Shown here: positions 32,630-41,311 of the stretch, in pieces
Layout: each line of letters begins with the position of its first letter
How positions within the stretch are numbered: position 1 is the stretch's first letter
Source: Allokutzneria oryzae
GTDB lineage: Bacteria; Actinomycetota; Actinomycetes; Mycobacteriales; Pseudonocardiaceae
Assembly: GCF_042429765.1 (NCBI RefSeq)
Contig: NZ_JBHLZU010000034.1
Location: 1 to 64,000, forward strand
Direction of reading: 5' to 3'
Length of the DNA stretch: 64,000 bases
Notes under the pieces: generated by a model
Databases searched by the model: none
What the model was told of the DNA's origin: nothing
What the model saw: the letters and a program-made list of their open reading frames with translations, nothing else
Made by a program: the position numbers and the translations under genes

Positions 32630-33613
32630 ATGCACACCGTCGCGGTGCTCGCGCTGCAGGACGTGGTGGTCTCCGATCTGGCCATGCCGATCGACGCCTT
32701 CGGCCGGGTGGTGCTGCCCAGCGGCAAGCAGGCCTACCGGGTGCGGGTCTGCGCGGAGGACGGCGCGGGCAACGACATCGACGCGGGTGTCTTCACTCTG
32801 CGCGCGCCGTGGGGGCTGGACGGGCTGTCCGCGGCGGACACCATCATCGTTCCTGGCCGTGGTGACCCGTCGCTGGAGCTGGCCGCACCGGTGGTGTCGG
32901 CGTTGCGCTCCGCGCTGGCGGCGGGGACCAGGATCGCCTCGATCTGCGTCGGCGCCTTCGTTCTGGCGCAGGCCGGAGTGCTGGATGGCTTGCGCGCCAC
33001 CACGCATTGGCTCGGTACCGCCGAGCTCGCGCGCCGGTACCCGCGGATCTCCGTCGACCCCAACGTGCTCTACGTGGACAACGGCCAGGTGCTGACCTCC
33101 GCCGGTGCCGCGGCCGGACTGGACATGTGCCTGCACATGATCCGCAACGACCACGGATCCGCGGTCGCCGCCGACGCCGCGCGGATGATGGTGATGCCGT
33201 TGGAGCGCGCCGGTGGACAGGCGCAGTTCATCGTGCACGAGCCGCCCGCGCCGGACGGGGCGACGCTGGAGCCGTTGCTGCGCTGGCTCGCGGAGAACTT
33301 GGGGCGTGAACTGTCCCTTGAGGACATCGCGGCGCGCGCGTCGATGAGCACGCGCACGCTCAACCGCCGCTTCCGCGAGCAGACGGGCACGACACCGTTG
33401 CAGTGGCTGCATCGCGCGCGGCTGAGGCAGGCCCAGTACCTGCTGGAGACCACCGCGCACTCGGTGGAGCGGATCGCCGCGCAGGTCGGTTTCGGTTCCC
33501 CGACAACGTTTCGCGACCGGTTCAAGCGGCTCGTGGGAACGAGCCCGCACGCCTACCGCCGCGCGTTCCGGGGCGGCGGTGAGGCGGCTCTGGCGGGAAA
33601 CGAAGGGCGCTAG
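32630..33613 (+). CDS. GlxA-type regulator: DJ-1/PfpI domain plus AraC HTH
   Basis: 327 residues. The N-terminal amidotransferase-like (DJ-1/PfpI) domain has IASICVGAFVLAQAGVLDG, with the nucleophile-elbow Cys. The C-terminal AraC domain has two helix-turn-helix motifs (LSLEDIAARASMSTRTLNRR and VERIAAQVGFGSPTTFRDRF), ending FKRLVGTSPHAYRRAFR. The family regulates nitrogen or amino-acid catabolic genes. ATG 32630 starts a normal PfpI domain; the preceding frame is not family-like. A decayed copy of its 3' end lies 1.6 kb downstream. Confidence 0.92.
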   Translation: MHTVAVLALQDVVVSDLAMPIDAFGRVVLPSGKQAYRVRVCAEDGAGNDIDAGVFTLRAPWGLDGLSAADTIIVPGRGDPSLELAAPVVSALRSALAAGTRIASICVGAFVLAQAGVLDGLRATTHWLGTAELARRYPRISVDPNVLYVDNGQVLTSAGAAAGLDMCLHMIRNDHGSAVAADAARMMVMPLERAGGQAQFIVHEPPAPDGATLEPLLRWLAENLGRELSLEDIAARASMSTRTLNRRFREQTGTTPLQWLHRARLRQAQYLLETTAHSVERIAAQVGFGSPTTFRDRFKRLVGTSPHAYRRAFRGGGEAALAGNEGR

Positions 33614-33692
33614 CGGCGATCTCCCGGTCCGGCGGTGGTGGCCGCGACCGAGGGCCGTAGCCGCCACGACGGGACGACCGGGCAGCGTGTGT

Positions 33693-34064
33693 TCAGACGA
33701 CCCGGAAGAAGATCTGGGCTCCCATGCCCCGATGAGACTTGTTGAACTGCTTCGGACCCTCGGGCCAGCACGTCTTCACGGTGCCGAAGTCCGCGCCGTC
33801 GGCCCACGTGCCGTAGACCTCGGCGCAGCCCAAGAACGGCAGCTTGTCCTTCACCCAGCCGTTCACCCGCGTCCAGCCTCCGGTGCAGGTGATCGTCCAG
33901 TGCGCCTCGCCGGTCCGGTACGACACGTCCTTCACGTCCCCGCAGGCGGGCCGGGCGGTGATTACGTCGACGGCGCTCTCCGCAGCCGCGGCGCCGGGAC
34001 TCAGCAACGCCCCGCCGATGACCACGCCTGCCGTGAGAGCGGTGAAGCACCTCTTCTTCGTCAT
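33693..34064 (-). CDS. Small secreted Cys-containing protein
   Basis: 123 residues. A Sec signal peptide (MTKKRCFTALTAGVVIGGAL, cleavage after the AAAA region) precedes a mature domain of about 90 residues with four Cys (in PACGD, ITCTG, LGCAE and KTCWP), probably forming two disulfides outside the cell. No family recognised. A purine-rich stretch (AAGGGAAGAG) lies 7 nt before the ATG. It is the first of three successive minus-strand genes for exported proteins. Confidence 0.75.
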   Translation of the reverse strand: MTKKRCFTALTAGVVIGGALLSPGAAAAESAVDVITARPACGDVKDVSYRTGEAHWTITCTGGWTRVNGWVKDKLPFLGCAEVYGTWADGADFGTVKTCWPEGPKQFNKSHRGMGAQIFFRVV

Positions 34065-34155
34065 GTGAGTGCTCTTCCCTTTTCTCGGTGTCCCGGGCGG
34101 TGCTCGACGATCCCGGTCGTGGTGCACGTCGGTCCGCCCGTGGTGACGGTGTGCG

Positions 34156-34776
34156 TCACCCGCACCTGACCTGACGCCACGAGCGGAGCTCCTCCAGATG
34201 ACTGCGGAGGATGGGCACCGCTGCTTCCGCCAGTCGTTTCACCTCGGGCGACTTCCCGGACTGGAGAACGCGTTCGGCGAGTCGAATGGACTCCTGGTGC
34301 GTGGCGATCTGCATGCGGAGCCAGGCTTTGTAGAAGACGTTGATGTCTCCGCTGAACAGCTTGCCGAGCTTCCTGAGCTCCTCGATCTGTCGCGGGGTCG
34401 GCGACTGGGGAAGCCGCACGCCGAGCCGACGGGCGACCGGCACCAGGTCATGCACCCGCTGCTGCTGGTCGTGGAGAACCTTCGCGGCGAAGTCGTAGAT
34501 GTGGTAGCAGCGCACGTACGGTCCCCTGGCGCGGACGAGGCGGGCTGCCCTGAGGTCGGCGAGGTAACCCTGGTAGGCCTTGGTCAGGTACTGCCGGTCG
34601 TGCTGCGACACTCGCGTCGCGCCAGGCACGGCATCGGCTGCCGACGTGACGGGTGTGACGCTGTCGGCCGTTGTCGTCAGGCCGGGGGCGGCACTCGCGG
34701 CCGGTGCCGTGACGAGTGCGACGCCTGTGGCGACTGCCGCGGCGGCGATTGCGGTTCTGAAGGGATGGAGTCGCAT
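34156..34776 (-). CDS. Secreted DUF4142-like helical protein
   Basis: 206 residues with a Sec signal peptide (FRTAIAAAAVATGVALV, cleavage near ASA-A at about 30). The mature part has the DUF4142 ferritin-like pattern: DRQYLTKAYQGYLADLRAAR, FAAKVLHDQQQRVHDLVPVA and WLRMQIATHQESIRLAERVL. The family is widespread and its function unknown; conserved His and Gln residues may bind metal. It is spaced 91 bp from the next secreted gene, so co-transcription is possible. Confidence 0.8.
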   Translation of the reverse strand: MRLHPFRTAIAAAAVATGVALVTAPAASAAPGLTTTADSVTPVTSAADAVPGATRVSQHDRQYLTKAYQGYLADLRAARLVRARGPYVRCYHIYDFAAKVLHDQQQRVHDLVPVARRLGVRLPQSPTPRQIEELRKLGKLFSGDINVFYKAWLRMQIATHQESIRLAERVLQSGKSPEVKRLAEAAVPILRSHLEELRSWRQVRCG

Positions 34777-35136
34777 TGGTTCCCCTTGGGGTGATGTTGC
34801 CGCTCAGGAGCGGAAGTGGTGTCCGGCTTCTGCGCGACGGCGTTTCGACGGAGTGCCAGGGGATTCATCGTCGATGGTGCGTGTGTGAACATGGCACTCA
34901 ACCAAGATGCACCGAGGGTGGTCTTCGCCTTCTGGTGCCGGTGTTCACGGTAAGGTTTCCGGCTCCGCTTAGGAGAGGAAGCGCGGTGAAACACATGAAT
35001 GGCCCACATGCGCGGCCCAAGGCGAGCTGCTCCTGTGCGGATGCTCTCAACAGGTGTCCTTGAACTCTCGCTGCCGTCGCCCCGCACGACCAGCCGTTGT
35101 TGCGGTGACAAAGAGAACGGGCGCGACGTTTTGGCT
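34777..35136. other. Gene-free stretch upstream of gene remnants
   Basis: No convincing gene on either strand. The composition is less biased than the surroundings, and frames are short and low in complexity. It is the upstream side of the DUF4142 gene and, with the next 320 bp, looks like decayed DNA. Confidence 0.4.
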
Positions 35137-35197
35137 GAGCCCGCACGCCTACCGCCGCGCATTCCGGAGCTGCGGTGAGGCGGTTCTGGCAGGGAAA
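35137..35197 (+). pseudogene. Remnant of an AraC-type regulator 3' end
   Basis: About 60 bp matches 33541-33601, the 3' end of the GlxA-type gene, at roughly 85% identity (encoding SPHAYRRAF, then a changed tail). The rest of the gene is absent. It represents a truncated duplicate or the last trace of a paralogue. Confidence 0.55.
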
Positions 35198-35317
35198 GCC
35201 GGACTGCTGGTCTCTGGCTCCAGACGGGATCGTTCCCGCGCCAGATAGCGGCCCAGCCACATCATCCTCCGCGAGTGCGGCCGAGGACACCAGCACCGCA
35301 CAATCACGAACCTGTGC

Positions 35318-35345
35318 CCGGGTGACCTGATCCCAGGTCACCCGG
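35318..35345. repeat. 11-bp inverted repeat in remnant region
   Basis: CCGGGTGACCT (35318-35328), loop GATCCC, AGGTCACCCGG (35335-35345), perfect. The minus strand across it reads VTWDQVTRAQVRD, which recalls the N-terminal part of tyrosine integrases, but the frame is broken on both sides. Confidence 0.4.
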
Positions 35346-35453
35346 ACACCAGCAGATCGACCACGACGAACGGTAGTCCGTGGGCAGCCTTCTACGCCTC
35401 CACAACGACTCAGGGACCGCATCGTCGCGAGATCATTTCTTGGTGCGAGGAAG

Positions 35454-36029
35454 CTAGCAGTTGCGGCTGGCGACGTTGCGCCAGGTCTTGCCGTTGGCCT
35501 GGCCGTACTCGACGCCGTTGAACACCGGGCGGACGCGCTCGGTGCCCGCGGCGCCCCACGAGGCCCGGCCGTCACCGTTGCGGTCGTAGGCCTGCTCGTA
35601 GTGCAGGTGCGGGTGGCCGTTGGAGGTCGGCCCGGTCTTGCCGACGCGGCCGATCACCTGGCCCCGCTTGACCCGGGCACCGACCCCCACCGCCCGGGAC
35701 TGCAGGTGGATGCCGGTGGTGAACCAGCCGCCGCCGTGGTTGATCTGGATCATGTTGCCCGCGTTGGAGTGGTAGAAGGACTGGTTGACCACGCCGTCGG
35801 CGGAGGCCACGTAGGGCGCGCCCTCGGTGCCGACCTGGTTGGGTTCCTTGACCATGTCCAGCGCGGGCGCGTGGCCCCACGTGTCGAGCCGCCACTTCTG
35901 GTTGCAGGGGAACGGCAGCTGGAACGCGGGCCGGGCTTCGGCGTTGACGTCCTGGCTCGCCGCCGCCAGTGCGGGCTGGCCCGCGAGGAACAGCAGCGCC
36001 GCGAGGACGCCGGTGGTGGTGCGGTGCAT
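35454..36029 (-). CDS. Secreted M23-family metallopeptidase-like protein
   Basis: 191 residues. The signal peptide (LAALLFLAGQPALAAAS) is followed by a compact LytM/M23 fold: WGHAPALDMV (first metal ligands, with one extra residue relative to the usual HxxxD spacing), HLQSRAVGVGARVKRGQVIG and GHPHLHYEQ (HxH). M23 enzymes cut peptidoglycan or other Gly-containing peptides in the wall. The altered first motif leaves activity uncertain. ATG 36029 has GGAGGG 4-5 nt upstream. It has a lone C-terminal Cys. Confidence 0.85.
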   Translation of the reverse strand: MHRTTTGVLAALLFLAGQPALAAASQDVNAEARPAFQLPFPCNQKWRLDTWGHAPALDMVKEPNQVGTEGAPYVASADGVVNQSFYHSNAGNMIQINHGGGWFTTGIHLQSRAVGVGARVKRGQVIGRVGKTGPTSNGHPHLHYEQAYDRNGDGRASWGAAGTERVRPVFNGVEYGQANGKTWRNVASRNC

Positions 36030-36133
36030 CGGACCCTCCTCCGTTGGGAAGTGGAACCCCCAGCACGGTAGGCAGGTCCGCTTGCACATCACCTACGTTG
36101 TGGCGCTGCCCGAAACCCCGTTCTCCGCCACGG

Positions 36134-36697
36134 TCAGCCGGAGAGCAGCGCGCGGGCCGTCTCGCGGGCCTGGCCGACCGGGTCGTCGAGGTGGCCGATG
36201 AGCAGCCCGGTCAGCGTGCCCTCGTAGAGCAGCAGGACGCGCTGAGCGTCGCGGGACGAGCCGGTCAGCTCGGTCAGCCGCGCCAGCAGGTCGGCCTTGT
36301 GGCGGTCGATGACCGCCCACGCGGGATGGGCGCGGTCGGTGATCTCCGCGGCCGCGTCGACGAAGGCGCAGCCCCGTGCCATCTCGCCGGAGTCCGCCCA
36401 CGCCTGGAGCGCGTCGAAGATCGCAAGCACTTTGTCCACTGTGGACTTCGCTCGGTCGATGCGCGCCGCCCAGCTCGCGTTCCAGTGCTCGTTGCGGTGC
36501 TCCAGGTAGGCGACCACGAGGCCGTCCTTGCCTGAGAAGTGGTGGTAGAGCGTCATCGTCGCCACGCCCGCCCTGCTGACCGCCTTGTCCACCGGGGTCG
36601 CCGCGATGCCGTCCCGGCTGAAGAGCTCGTTCGCCGCCGCGATGAGGCGCTCGCGGGCGGTCCCCCGTGGCGCCGCGGGCTTGCGCTTCGTTGCCAT
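36134..36697 (-). CDS. TetR-family repressor of the divergent MFS gene
   Basis: 187 residues. The HTH is LIAAANELFSRDGIAATPVD followed by AVSRAGVATMTLYHHFSGKD, with a helical ligand domain. It is divergent from an MFS transporter, with a 33-bp near-perfect palindrome between them overlapping both promoters. This is the usual layout of a drug-efflux repressor that releases on binding the drug. It carries an in-frame GTCCAC-type palindrome (36434-36446). Confidence 0.93.
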   Translation of the reverse strand: MATKRKPAAPRGTARERLIAAANELFSRDGIAATPVDKAVSRAGVATMTLYHHFSGKDGLVVAYLEHRNEHWNASWAARIDRAKSTVDKVLAIFDALQAWADSGEMARGCAFVDAAAEITDRAHPAWAVIDRHKADLLARLTELTGSSRDAQRVLLLYEGTLTGLLIGHLDDPVGQARETARALLSG

Positions 36698-36706
36698 GCG
36701 GACGAG

Positions 36707-36739
36707 TATAACGGCCGTTCTAGTAGAACGACCGTTATA
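36707..36739. promoter_or_regulatory. TetR operator palindrome
   Basis: TATAACGGCCGTTCTA (36707-36722), one central base, then TAGAACGACCGTTATA (36724-36739); 15 of 16 positions are complementary. It is placed between divergent TetR and MFS starts. Confidence 0.8.
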
Positions 36740-36751
36740 GGAGGGGTGCCG

Positions 36752-37864
36752 GTGCGCACCGTCGAATCGCGGCTGGTCGCGGCCGGAGTGGCCGTCATCG
36801 CCGTCACCTACGGGCTTTGCCGCTACGCCTACGGGCTCTACCTGCCGGAGTTCCGCGCCGAGTTCGGGCTGACCGCCTCGGTGGCGGGGGCGCTTGCCTC
36901 CGCCGGGTACGCCGCCTACTGCCTCGCCGTCCTGCTCAGCGCGGCGCTGACCGCCCGGTGGAGCGACCGCGGCACCGCCGTGCTCGCCGCCGCCACCGCC
37001 GCGGTGGGGACCGCGTTGGTCGCGGCGGCCGGATCGGGCCCGGCGCTCGCGGTCGGCGTGCTGGTCGCGGGCGCGAGCACCGGGCTCGCCACGCCGCCGC
37101 TGGTCTCGATGGTCAACCGCGGCGTCGGTGAGGCGCGTCGTGGCGCCGCGCAGGCGATCGTCAACTCGGGCACCGGGGTCGGCGTGCTGGTGAGCGGGCC
37201 GTCGGCGGTGTTCGCCAGCGGCAACTGGCGAGTGGCGTGGGCGTTGTTCGCCGCGCTGAGCCTGGCGGCGACCTGCGCGGTGGCCCTCGTGGGCCGGGAA
37301 CTGCCGTCCCGCCAAGGGAAACGGCCTGATCGGTCGCGTGGAGCGCCGAGGCTGGTCGTCGCGAGCGCGGTGGTCGGTGCGGCGAGCGCGGCCTATGTGA
37401 CCTTCGGCCGGGATCTCGTCGTCACGGTCGGCGGGTTCGGAGGCGTGGAGTCCGCGCTGTTCTGGATCGTGCTCGGCGCGGCCGGGATCGTGGCCGCGGT
37501 GACCGGGGACGTCGTCGCGAGTGTCGGGCTCGCCCGTGCGTGGCGGCCGTTGACCGGTGCGCTCGCGGTGGCGACGGTTTCCCTTGCTGTTGCGCCGGAT
37601 TCGGTTCTACTGGCGATGGTCTCCGCCGCGGTGTTCGGGGCGAGCTATGTCGCGCTGACCACGGTGATGGTGCTCGCCGCGGGGGAGCCCTCCGCGGTGG
37701 CCGCGTCGTTCCTGGCGCTGTCCGCCGGGCAGCTCGCCGGTGCTGCCGTGGTGGGATGGGTGATCGACGGGGCAGGGTGGCTGCCCGCGTTCGCCGCCGC
37801 CGCGCTCCTCGCGGTGGCCGCGCCTTCGGTCGTCGCCGTCACACCAGCGCTGTCGCGCCGGTGA
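36752..37864 (+). CDS. MFS transporter (CynX/NimT-like)
   Basis: 370 residues with about 11-12 hydrophobic helices. It starts AGVAVIAVTYGLCRYAYGLYLPEF, the pattern of the CynX/YbfB-like MFS branch. GTG 36752 is chosen because GGAGG lies 7 nt upstream; GTG 36746 is in frame but too close. It is probably repressed by the divergent TetR and acts as an efflux pump or uptake permease; the substrate is unknown. Its 3' end overlaps the convergent serine hydrolase gene by 26 nt. Confidence 0.88.
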   Translation: MRTVESRLVAAGVAVIAVTYGLCRYAYGLYLPEFRAEFGLTASVAGALASAGYAAYCLAVLLSAALTARWSDRGTAVLAAATAAVGTALVAAAGSGPALAVGVLVAGASTGLATPPLVSMVNRGVGEARRGAAQAIVNSGTGVGVLVSGPSAVFASGNWRVAWALFAALSLAATCAVALVGRELPSRQGKRPDRSRGAPRLVVASAVVGAASAAYVTFGRDLVVTVGGFGGVESALFWIVLGAAGIVAAVTGDVVASVGLARAWRPLTGALAVATVSLAVAPDSVLLAMVSAAVFGASYVALTTVMVLAAGEPSAVAASFLALSAGQLAGAAVVGWVIDGAGWLPAFAAAALLAVAAPSVVAVTPALSRR

Positions 37865-38681
37865 GCCCCTGGAGCTCGCCGACCGCCTCGGTGACCGCTC
37901 TTGTCGCGGTGTGCCAAGGGGTTCCCTTCGGCCACGTGGTCAGCACGACCACGACGTAGCGGCGCTTGCCGCCGACCATGCCGGTGGTGTTGAGCACCGT
38001 GCGGCTGTCGGTGCTGCCCCAGCCCTGCTTGATCGCCCACGACTGGCCCGGGAGCCCGTCGGGGATGCCGAAGTACTGGTCGAAGCCGTCGGCGGCGGTG
38101 CGCGGCGCCGCGGAGAGCGCGTCGGTCAGCTCTACCCGCCGCTGCTTCGGCAGCTTCGCCGAGATGTACTGGTAGATCCGGGCGACGTCGGCGGCGGAGG
38201 TGGTCGTCTCGCCCCACTTGCCGGACCTGGTGGGCGGCCGGGTCTGCTCCAGGCCGAGCTTCGCGGCGGTCCGGCGCACGATCTCCGGGCCGCCGTTGGC
38301 CGTCCACAGCGCGCTGGCGGCCGCGTCGTCGCTGAGCGAGAGCATCCGGTCGAGCCCGGCGGGGGCGCTCTTGCCGCCCTCCACCGCGTCCAGGGCGATC
38401 AGCAGCTTCACCACGGAGGCGGACGGGAACCTCGCCTCGGCGTTGACCCCGGCCACGTCCGTGCAGCCGGTCAGGTCCACCATCGCGATCCCGGCCGAGG
38501 TGCCGGTCGCGGCCGACTGGATCACCCTGGCGGCGTCCTTGACCTCGGCGGACTGCCTGGTCGGGGTGATCTCGCCGGTGCACGAGGAGGCCCAGGCGTC
38601 CGAGCTGGGCCAGACCGCGATGCCGATCGCCACGGCGGCGGCCACCGCCGGTGTCACCACCAGGAGCGTGCGTCTTCTCAT
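37839..38681 (-). CDS. Exported serine hydrolase, class A beta-lactamase-like
   Basis: 280 residues. An N-terminal anchor or signal (LLVVTPAVAAAVAIGIAVW) is followed by a penicillin-recognising fold: SxxK at Ser89-Lys92 (FPSASVVK), SDD (117-119) in place of SDN, and KQG in place of KTG. The class A-specific Glu166 loop is not evident. It is therefore more likely a DD-peptidase-like or unknown hydrolase than a true beta-lactamase. ATG 38681 gives a normal signal; the frame runs 108 nt further into the GntR gene without a good start. Confidence 0.82.
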   Translation of the reverse strand: MRRRTLLVVTPAVAAAVAIGIAVWPSSDAWASSCTGEITPTRQSAEVKDAARVIQSAATGTSAGIAMVDLTGCTDVAGVNAEARFPSASVVKLLIALDAVEGGKSAPAGLDRMLSLSDDAAASALWTANGGPEIVRRTAAKLGLEQTRPPTRSGKWGETTTSAADVARIYQYISAKLPKQRRVELTDALSAAPRTAADGFDQYFGIPDGLPGQSWAIKQGWGSTDSRTVLNTTGMVGGKRRYVVVVLTTWPKGTPWHTATRAVTEAVGELQGLTGATALV

Positions 38682-38757
38682 GCCCTGGAAGACGTGCGGC
38701 ACCCGATCGGGTTGTGCCCTTTCACCAGTTAAGTAGTGGAAGTCGAGTAACCGCAGG

Positions 38758-39144
38758 TCAGGGGCTGGGGTAGTTCTCCGTACGAACATCCATGTACAGG
38801 GCGTCCACGTCGTCGCGGACCAGTCCGGCGCCGCGCGCGTGGCCCATCCACTTGGACAGCTCGTAGCGCAGCGGCGAGTTCTTGCCGGTCTGCCCGCTGG
38901 CCAGCGAGCGCCGCACGAACGTGCCCATCCCGCGCTTGGCCTCGACCAGCCCGGAGCGCTCCAGCTCGCGGTAGGCCTTCAGCACCGTGTTGGGGTTGAT
39001 CGCCGTCGCCTCCACGACCTCGCGCGCGGTCGGCAGCTTGTCGCCGGGGGAGAGCAACCCCAGGCGAAGGGCCTGTTCGACCTGCTGGACCAGCTGCACG
39101 TACGTCGCGACGCCGGACCGCCGGTCGATCCGGAACTCGATCAC
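38758..39144 (-). CDS. GntR-family regulator (YtrA type)
   Basis: 128 residues. A winged HTH (YVQLVQQVEQALRLGLLSPG, LPTAREVVEATAINPNTVLK, YRELERSGLVEAKRGMGTFV) is followed by a short helical tail with no effector domain, as in YtrA regulators. These normally head operons with ABC transporters; here the next gene is the serine hydrolase 76 bp away. The minus-strand -10 TATGCT lies 6 nt before GTG 39144, so the mRNA may be leaderless. Confidence 0.92.
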   Translation of the reverse strand: MIEFRIDRRSGVATYVQLVQQVEQALRLGLLSPGDKLPTAREVVEATAINPNTVLKAYRELERSGLVEAKRGMGTFVRRSLASGQTGKNSPLRYELSKWMGHARGAGLVRDDVDALYMDVRTENYPSP

Positions 39145-39469
39145 GGAGCCAGCATAGCTAGACCTCCGGCAGTGGCTGGCACAACAACTCCAGCACCCGC
39201 CCGAACCCGTGCTCGGCGGGCGCGTCGCAGTTCACCACCAGGCCGTCGCCCAGCCGCATCGCCGCGTCCGGATGGCGCAACGACGACAGTCCCACCAATG
39301 CCAGGCCCCGCCAAGCACCCGCCCGGACCGCGCCGCGGGGGAGAGCGAGCAACGGCTCCCCGTGCCAGGCAGCACGGGAGCCTCCCGTCCCCGTCGCCAG
39401 TGGTAGTCGGCCGGTGACAGGCCGCTCACCTGGTAAAACGGCTGTCCCCGTTGGCTTAGGCTTTCCGCT
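39145..39469. other. Gap with an open minus frame but no start
   Basis: A minus-strand frame ending at 39158 reads plausibly (ALVGLSSLRHPDAAMRLGDG, then LCQPLPEV) for about 80 codons, but it has no start codon with a ribosome site and no family I recognise. It may be a gene remnant. TAGGCT at 39457-39462 lies 7 nt before the next ATG. Confidence 0.35.
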
Positions 39470-40261
39470 ATGACAACTGGGGGAAGCGCCGCGGGGGCGG
39501 CGCGCAGGGTGTGGATCGGCATCGGGGCGGGCGTCCTCGCGGCCGCCTTGGTCGCGGGCGGGGCGGTGTGGCTGTTCGCCGAGGACCCGGTGCTGGGCAC
39601 GAAGGAGGGGGCTGAGGCGACGACCTTCGGCCCGGACCGCTTCGGCAAGCTCAGGATCGGGATGACCAAGGACGAGGCGCTGGCCACCGGCGCGCTCGGC
39701 CCGGCTCCGGTCGCGGTCGTGACCGGGTGCGAGGACTACTCCTTCCAGGGCGGCCCCGCGCCGGAACCCGCGCGGATGGCCCTGGAGGACGCGGCCGAGA
39801 AGCAGTACGAGTCGGCCAAGAAGGCCAACGCCGAGATGCGCGCGAAGCTTGAGGCGTTGCGGGCGAAGAACGGCACCTCCGCGGCCGACTTCGCAGAACG
39901 CGCGGAGCTGCTCGCCAAGTCGGCCGAGGCGCTCAAGCGGATGGGCAACGCTTCGGCGAACTCCTCGGCCTGGTCGGCGGCCCGCATCAAGCGCGCCAAC
40001 GAGTCCGGTGGCGTGTCCTTCGGTCAGGGGCAGCTCCGGCTGATCTCCGCCCCGCCGTTCGCCCGCACCGCGGAGGGCATCGGACGTGAGTCCACTGTGG
40101 ATGAACTGACGAAGGCCTACGGGGACAAGGGGATGAAGGAGGACCGGGGCCGCTACGAGATCCCGGTCGACGGCAAGCCGGACTGGGTGCTGGCCTTCGA
40201 CGTCAAGGACGGCAAGGTCACGAACTTCCTGATGCTGAGCAAGTCCCTGCGCTGCAGGTAG
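39470..40261 (+). CDS. Membrane-anchored hypothetical protein with coiled coil
   Basis: 263 residues: one N-terminal membrane helix (VWIGIGAGVLAAALVAGGAVW), then an extracytoplasmic domain. KLRIGMTKDEALATG resembles the small helix-turn of BamE-like or SmpA-like domains, and a Lys/Glu/Ala-rich coiled coil follows (EKQYESAKKANAEMRAKLEA). Function unknown. The ATG 7 nt after TAGGCT suggests a leaderless start. A hairpin follows 26 nt after the stop. Confidence 0.75.
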   Translation: MTTGGSAAGAARRVWIGIGAGVLAAALVAGGAVWLFAEDPVLGTKEGAEATTFGPDRFGKLRIGMTKDEALATGALGPAPVAVVTGCEDYSFQGGPAPEPARMALEDAAEKQYESAKKANAEMRAKLEALRAKNGTSAADFAERAELLAKSAEALKRMGNASANSSAWSAARIKRANESGGVSFGQGQLRLISAPPFARTAEGIGRESTVDELTKAYGDKGMKEDRGRYEIPVDGKPDWVLAFDVKDGKVTNFLMLSKSLRCR

Positions 40262-40287
40262 GAACAGGACCAGGAGGGGCAGGGGCG

Positions 40288-40309
40288 GACCCGGCCACTC
40301 GGCCGGGTC
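40288..40309 (+). terminator. Hairpin after the coiled-coil protein gene
   Basis: GACCCGGCC (40288-40296), loop ACTC, GGCCGGGTC (40301-40309), perfect 9 bp; no T-run. Confidence 0.55.
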
Positions 40310-40382
40310 GCGCGTCTGTTCCGGTGACTGTCGGAGGACGGTCGTACGATGCCGCCCGACACGAGACACCGAGGAGGGCGCC

Positions 40383-41165
40383 ATGACAGCCACGCCGGAC
40401 GACCCCACCACCGCGCTGCCCGGCCGCCCGCCCGTGGTCGACCTGGCCACCTGGCAGGCCGCCCGTGACGAGCTCCTGGTCCGCGAGAAGGCCCACACCC
40501 GCGAGGGCGACGCACTCGCCGCGGCCCGCCGAAGGCTGCCGATGGTGGAGTTCGACGGGACGGTCGAGGTTGTCGGCCCCGATGGCCCGGTCCCGTTCCT
40601 GGACCTGTTCCAGGGCCGCGACGAGCTCGTGGTCTACAAGCACATGTGGCACGACGGCGCGCCGCACCAGGGGCAGTGCGAGGGCTGCACCACCACGGCC
40701 TGGCACCTGAAGGACGCCGTCTACCTCAACGCCCGCGGCGTCTCGTTCGCCATCCTGACCACGGGTAGGTGGGACGAGGTGGCCTCCTACGTCGAGTTCA
40801 TGGGCTACACCCAGCCCTGGTACTCGGTGCGCGACGTGGACGCGCCGGTCGGCGACAACATGGGGAACCTCACCTGCTTCCTGCGCGACGGCGACCGCGT
40901 GTTCCTCACCTACTCCACGACGGGCCGTGGCAACGAGCGGGTCAACGGGTCCCTCGGCCTGCTCGACATGACGCCCTACGGCCGCGGCGAGGCGTGGGAG
41001 GACAACCCTGATGGCTGGCCCGAGGGGCGCAGCTCGTGCTGGTCCTGGCGCTCGGACGCGGACGGAAACGCCACCTGGGGCCCGACCAGCCGCCCCGTTC
41101 CGCAGTGGAGCCGTCCCGGCGCGAGCCCCGTGGAGACCCTCGGCCGGAACGGCCACCACCACTGA
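40383..41165 (+). CDS. DUF899 thioredoxin-like protein
   Basis: 260 residues of the DUF899 family. It has a thioredoxin fold with an altered active site (MWHDGAPHQGQCEGCTTTAW), the long insert LTTGRWDEVASYVEFMGYTQ, and the C-terminal DMTPYGRGEAWEDNP. The CEGC pair could be redox-active. Family proteins are of unknown function, often near ECF sigma genes, and an ECF sigma lies 1.4 kb away. The start has GAGGAGGGC upstream. Confidence 0.88.
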   Translation: MTATPDDPTTALPGRPPVVDLATWQAARDELLVREKAHTREGDALAAARRRLPMVEFDGTVEVVGPDGPVPFLDLFQGRDELVVYKHMWHDGAPHQGQCEGCTTTAWHLKDAVYLNARGVSFAILTTGRWDEVASYVEFMGYTQPWYSVRDVDAPVGDNMGNLTCFLRDGDRVFLTYSTTGRGNERVNGSLGLLDMTPYGRGEAWEDNPDGWPEGRSSCWSWRSDADGNATWGPTSRPVPQWSRPGASPVETLGRNGHHH

Positions 41166-41311
41166 CGCGCCTTCGTCGACGCCGTCGGCACAGGCGTCAG
41201 GGGCTTGCCAGTCCTACCAGGAGTCCGGGTGCGGACAGCGTCCCAGTGCCAGCACTCGCCGTGCCCTGCTCATGCCGTGCGGTGATCGTCCCTTGTGGAC
41301 ATGACCACCTC

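Noticed and set aside
34898..35575. Long minus-strand frame as a gene
   Set aside because: It overlaps the start of no known family, runs antisense to the AraC remnant and has repetitive Ser/Ala/Arg composition.
37839..38681. Calling the serine hydrolase a beta-lactamase resistance gene
   Set aside because: SDN and KTG motifs are altered and the class A Glu166 loop is not evident.
39158..39430. Minus-strand frame as a small gene
   Set aside because: Plausible protein-like sequence but no usable start codon; kept as a note on the gap only.
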